Shown one piece after another: positions 7,128 to 9,201 of a stretch of 9,201 bases of DNA (the stretch's first letter is position 1; the number at the start of each line of letters is the position of its first letter). The notes beneath the pieces are model-generated. The model saw only the letters and a program-made list of their open reading frames with translations. It was not told the origin of the DNA and made no database searches. The position numbers and the translations under genes were made by a program. Origin of the DNA: Bacteroidales bacterium (lineage in GTDB: Bacteria; Bacteroidota; Bacteroidia; Bacteroidales; UBA3824). The stretch covers positions 1 to 9,201 of the forward strand of contig JAEEXW010000091.1 of NCBI GenBank assembly GCA_016287995.1, read 5' to 3'.

Positions 7128-8174
7128 ATGGCTCTTTTAGTTTTATATTTTTCGTTTACGCTTTTTATATCGTTTTTGTGTTCGCTGATGGAGAGCGTCT
7201 TGCTCAGCACGTCGCCTATTTTTGTAAAAATCAACGAAAACTCGCCTAAAAAAGGAGTCAGAAAACTTGTCAAATTCAAAAACAACGTTGACAAATCCCT
7301 CTCAGCCATACTTTCACTGAACACTATCGCCAACACCGCAGGTGCGGCAATGGTTGGAGCGCAGGCGTCAGAAGTTTTGGGCTCGCAGTCGTTGGGGGTG
7401 GTTTCTGCCGTGTTGACGGTTTTGATTCTTATCTTTTCGGAAATTATGCCCAAAACCTTGGGGACCAACAACTGGGAAAAACTTGCGGGGCTTGTCGGAC
7501 ACCTTATCGGCGCGGTTTACATCCTGACGTATCCGTTGGTGATTATGGCTCAGCAACTTACAAAACTTTTCAAAAAGGATTCGCATGCGCATACCACTTC
7601 ACGGGAAGAGATTTCGGCTCTGGCAAACATCGGCGAGGAGGAGGGCATTTTCCGCGCCAACGAAAACGCTATCATTCAGAATCTTATGAAACTGAAAAAC
7701 TACCGCGCCTCTGACGTTATGACGCCGAGGGTTGTGGTATGTTCGGCAGACGAGGAGATGACTTTGGGCGAATTTCTTGACGGCAAAAATTATCTCAGGT
7801 TTTCGAGGATTCCGGTTTACGGCGGCGACGATGAAAACATAACTGGTTACGTTTTTCGTCAGGAGGTGATGGAAAGTCTTGCCGAAGACCATGACACCTT
7901 GAAACTCAAAAACTTAAAACGTGATATTTTAATAGTGCCGAACACGAAGCCTGTTTTTTCGCTTTGGGAAGACATGCTGAAAAAGAAAGAGCAAATCGCG
8001 CTCGTGGTTGACGAATACGGCGGCATGGACGGCATTGTTACAATGGAAGATATTATAGAAACACTTCTCGGTATAGAAATTCTTGACGAAAAAGACACCG
8101 TCGCCGACATGCAGCAGTTTGCCCGCGAACGCTGGAAACGCCGTCAGAGCAAATACAATTTTTTGGAAAAGTAA
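7128..8174 (+). CDS. CNNM (DUF21) transmembrane domain protein with CBS pair, CorB/TlyC-like
   Basis: This is an inner-membrane protein of the CNNM/CorB family, members of which transport or sense Mg2+ and related divalent cations. It has 348 residues. The DUF21/CNNM domain occupies about 1-145 with hydrophobic segments near 2-20, 58-80, 88-104 and 118-142. It contains the S-x-x-E signature (`SLMES`, Glu22), `SLNTIAN` (63-69) and `SEIMPKTLG` (104-112, with the conserved Glu and Pro). A basic linker leads to two CBS repeats (about 195-255 and 262-320), which bind adenine nucleotides in relatives. The first begins `ASDVMTPR`; the second holds `VVDEYGGMDGIVTMEDIIE`. After these the protein ends with a short basic tail and lacks the C-terminal CorC_HlyC domain of longer relatives. 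An in-frame TAA at 7119 makes ATG 7128 the first possible ATG. No Bacteroidetes promoter is visible in the 84-bp gap, so transcription probably reads through from asd. Older annotations call such proteins hemolysins; nothing here supports that role. Confidence 0.9.
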   Translation: MALLVLYFSFTLFISFLCSLMESVLLSTSPIFVKINENSPKKGVRKLVKFKNNVDKSLSAILSLNTIANTAGAAMVGAQASEVLGSQSLGVVSAVLTVLILIFSEIMPKTLGTNNWEKLAGLVGHLIGAVYILTYPLVIMAQQLTKLFKKDSHAHTTSREEISALANIGEEEGIFRANENAIIQNLMKLKNYRASDVMTPRVVVCSADEEMTLGEFLDGKNYLRFSRIPVYGGDDENITGYVFRQEVMESLAEDHDTLKLKNLKRDILIVPNTKPVFSLWEDMLKKKEQIALVVDEYGGMDGIVTMEDIIETLLGIEILDEKDTVADMQQFARERWKRRQSKYNFLEK

Positions 8175-8193
8175 AATAAAGTAATTACTTTTG
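8162..8193 (+). promoter_or_regulatory. Bacteroidetes-type promoter for the small lipoprotein gene
   Basis: TTTG (8162-8165), a 20-base spacer and TACTTTTG (8186-8193) match the Bacteroidetes consensus perfectly. The -33 element lies within the last codons of the CNNM gene. A start near 8200 gives a leader of about 20 bases before the ATG at 8219. This promoter is a main argument that the small downstream reading frame is a real gene. Confidence 0.6.
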
Positions 8194-8218
8194 CCGTGCG
8201 CAAAAAAAAGTTAAAGAA

Positions 8219-8584
8219 ATGGTTTTCAGGTTTTTGATACTGCTGTTTTTATTGCTTTCAACGTCCTGCAACGATATTAAGCAAGACGTTGAAAATCAGT
8301 ATGCCAGCACTTTTCAAAACGATGATACGGACTGCGATTTTTCCCGCGATTACGGCTGGTTTGGAATCCTGACCTCTGACGGTACGCCCGTTTTCAGGAC
8401 GGTTTCAAGACAGCGCACTTCTCAGCGGAATTTTGAAAAACGCAAAATCTTTTTTGACTTTCTAACCGGCTTTTCGTCCGAAAACAACACCTTTAAATAT
8501 TTCAAAAAAGAACGCAGACTGTATTGTCATCTCGTAAAATCGGGACGTTCCCTTCTGAATTTTATTTGCAAACTTTCATGTTGA
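8219..8584 (+). CDS. Small lipoprotein of unknown function
   Basis: I do not recognise this 121-residue protein. The N-terminus is a plausible lipoprotein signal: Met-Val-Phe-Arg, an unbroken hydrophobic run (residues 5-13), then `LSTSC` with Cys17 as lipidation site. The -3 Ser is less usual than Leu, so the lipobox is acceptable and not ideal. The mature part is short: an acidic stretch (`NDDTDCDF`, 34-41), an aromatic patch `DYGWFGI` (44-50), and a basic, Phe-rich C-terminal half ending in Cys. Cysteines at 39, 103, 117 and 121 could form disulphides if the protein faces the periplasm. Support for a real gene is the perfect promoter at 8162-8193, the short leader and the lipoprotein signal. 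It lies 44 bp after the CNNM gene and 79 bp before the next gene. Nothing in the sequence or context shows what it does. Confidence 0.7.
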   Translation: MVFRFLILLFLLLSTSCNDIKQDVENQYASTFQNDDTDCDFSRDYGWFGILTSDGTPVFRTVSRQRTSQRNFEKRKIFFDFLTGFSSENNTFKYFKKERRLYCHLVKSGRSLLNFICKLSC

Positions 8585-8601
8585 TTCTTCCGTTTTGTCA
8601 G

Positions 8602-8636
8602 ACTTAAATTTTAAGAATTTGACAAGAAATTTAAGT
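8602..8636 (+). terminator. AT-only stem-loop after the small lipoprotein gene, possible weak terminator
   Basis: ACTTAAATTT (8602-8611) and AAATTTAAGT (8627-8636) are perfect 10-base inverted repeats around a 15-base loop, followed directly by TTTAATTTT. The position, 17 bases past the stop of the lipoprotein gene, suits a terminator. The stem has only two G-C pairs, so it would be weak. The flanks TTTTGTCA (8593-8600) and TGACAAAA (8657-8664) are also inverted repeats and enclose this hairpin. Confidence 0.35.
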
Positions 8637-8663
8637 TTTAATTTTATAAAAATTTTTGACAAA

Positions 8664-9201
8664 ATGGCAGAAAAAAATAATTCTATCCAAACAATAGAAC
8701 GGGACATCGTGTCCTATACAAACGACAGAGTAACAATGACTCAAACCTTTGGTTATAAGGGAATTATATGGATTGTACTCGGTGTGTTGATATTTTTTAC
8801 GCAGTTTTTAGACAAGGAAAACGGCGCGTGGACAATGGCGGCTCTCATTCTCGGAATGTCGCTCGGCGTGTACGGTTTGATTGTCTTTTTGGTGAGAAAA
8901 CCACAGTATGTTTATGAAGGCAAAAAGTCTATGAAAATACGTGAGTTTATGTTTGACGGCGACCGTTACAACGACGTTGAAAAACTTTACGAGGCTGGCG
9001 ATTTCAGCGGAATGTTGGACATTCCTCACAATGCGGCAAACAAAATGATGCTGAAAATTCTTTACGCAACCGATTACAGTATTGCGTATTCTCAGTTGTA
9101 CAAATTTTCTTCCGAGACTTACAATTTTGAGCCTCAGACGGAAATCCGTATTCACAAAGACGCTGAATGTCAAAAAATCAACACGTTGGTAATTAGTTAT
9201 T
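8664..9201 (+). CDS. Two-TM membrane protein of unknown function (C-terminus cut by window edge)
   Basis: The frame is open from ATG 8664 to the right edge, 179 complete codons without a stop. I do not recognise a named family. A polar N-terminus of about 30 residues is followed by two hydrophobic segments (about 33-49 and 57-77) joined by a short charged loop (`DKENGAW`), the look of a hairpin membrane anchor. The rest (78 onward) is soluble and mixed: `GDRYNDVEKLYEAGDF` (98-113), `MMLKILYATDYSIAYSQ` (128-144), then `YKFSSETYNFEP` (146-157). The general design, two TM helices and a soluble tail of about 100 residues, recalls small uncharacterised proteins common in Bacteroidales, which suggests the end is not far beyond the window. 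No full promoter is visible upstream (the closest is AATTTTTG at 8651-8658 without a -33), so it may depend on the lipoprotein promoter. A minus-strand open frame over the same region (9173-8808) is judged a shadow. Confidence 0.8.
   Translation, partial: MAEKNNSIQTIERDIVSYTNDRVTMTQTFGYKGIIWIVLGVLIFFTQFLDKENGAWTMAALILGMSLGVYGLIVFLVRKPQYVYEGKKSMKIREFMFDGDRYNDVEKLYEAGDFSGMLDIPHNAANKMMLKILYATDYSIAYSQLYKFSSETYNFEPQTEIRIHKDAECQKINTLVISY

Noticed and set aside
7001..7471. Minus-strand open frame of 156 codons across the palindrome and the start of the CNNM gene
   Set aside because: It is antisense to a well-supported CDS and to the end of asd. Its repetitive His-Gly-Lys-rich part is only the translation of the 9-nt repeat, and no domain is visible.
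8808..9173. Minus-strand open frame of 121 codons at the right end
   Set aside because: It lies opposite the two-TM protein, whose hydrophobic segments, start and composition look natural. The antisense frame has no signal or domain.

Overview
The window looks like a chromosomal segment of a Bacteroidetes (probably Bacteroidales) bacterium. Three things point there. Most genes are preceded by the Bacteroidetes-type promoter TTTG-N20-TAnnTTTG instead of a -35/-10 of the E. coli kind. Start codons lie in A-rich leaders without convincing Shine-Dalgarno sequences. The gene families (M13 lipoprotein peptidases, a RelA-like synthetase with an `RLRD` motif, a short CNNM/CBS protein, an Asd of the Gram-positive/Bacteroidetes subtype) are typical of that phylum.

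Layout. On the minus strand, from 3703 down to the left edge, lie two tandem paralogous M13 (neprilysin/PepO-like) metallopeptidase lipoproteins. The upstream copy (3703-1688) is complete. The downstream copy (1616 to the edge) loses its last part to the window boundary. Each has its own promoter-like sequence. A 158-bp divergent intergenic region (3704-3861) separates them from five plus-strand genes: a RelA-type (p)ppGpp synthetase with a ruined hydrolase domain (3862-5958), aspartate-semialdehyde dehydrogenase asd (6033-7043), a CNNM/CBS-domain membrane protein (7128-8174), a small unrecognised lipoprotein (8219-8584) and a two-TM protein of unknown function that runs off the right edge (8664-9201). 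There is no gene-free stretch above 300 bases. I saw no tRNA, rRNA, CRISPR array, transposase or other mobile gene.

How the genes work together. This is mostly ordinary housekeeping content: envelope or periplasmic peptide degradation, the stringent response, the shared step of Lys/DAP, Met and Thr synthesis, and probable divalent cation (Mg2+) transport. The promoters suggest several short transcription units and not one operon. CNNM has no promoter of the consensus type and is probably read through from asd.

The most unusual points are: (1) the asd product has Tyr128 (codon TAC, 6414-6416) where the family has its catalytic Cys, while the other active-site motifs look intact; (2) a 62-bp near-perfect palindrome built from a 9-nt period lies between asd and the CNNM gene and resembles a dispersed intergenic repeat; (3) the RelA-like protein lacks the HD hydrolase residues yet keeps the basic RxKD-like motif associated with bifunctional Rel enzymes. 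I do not see a clearly new multi-gene system here.
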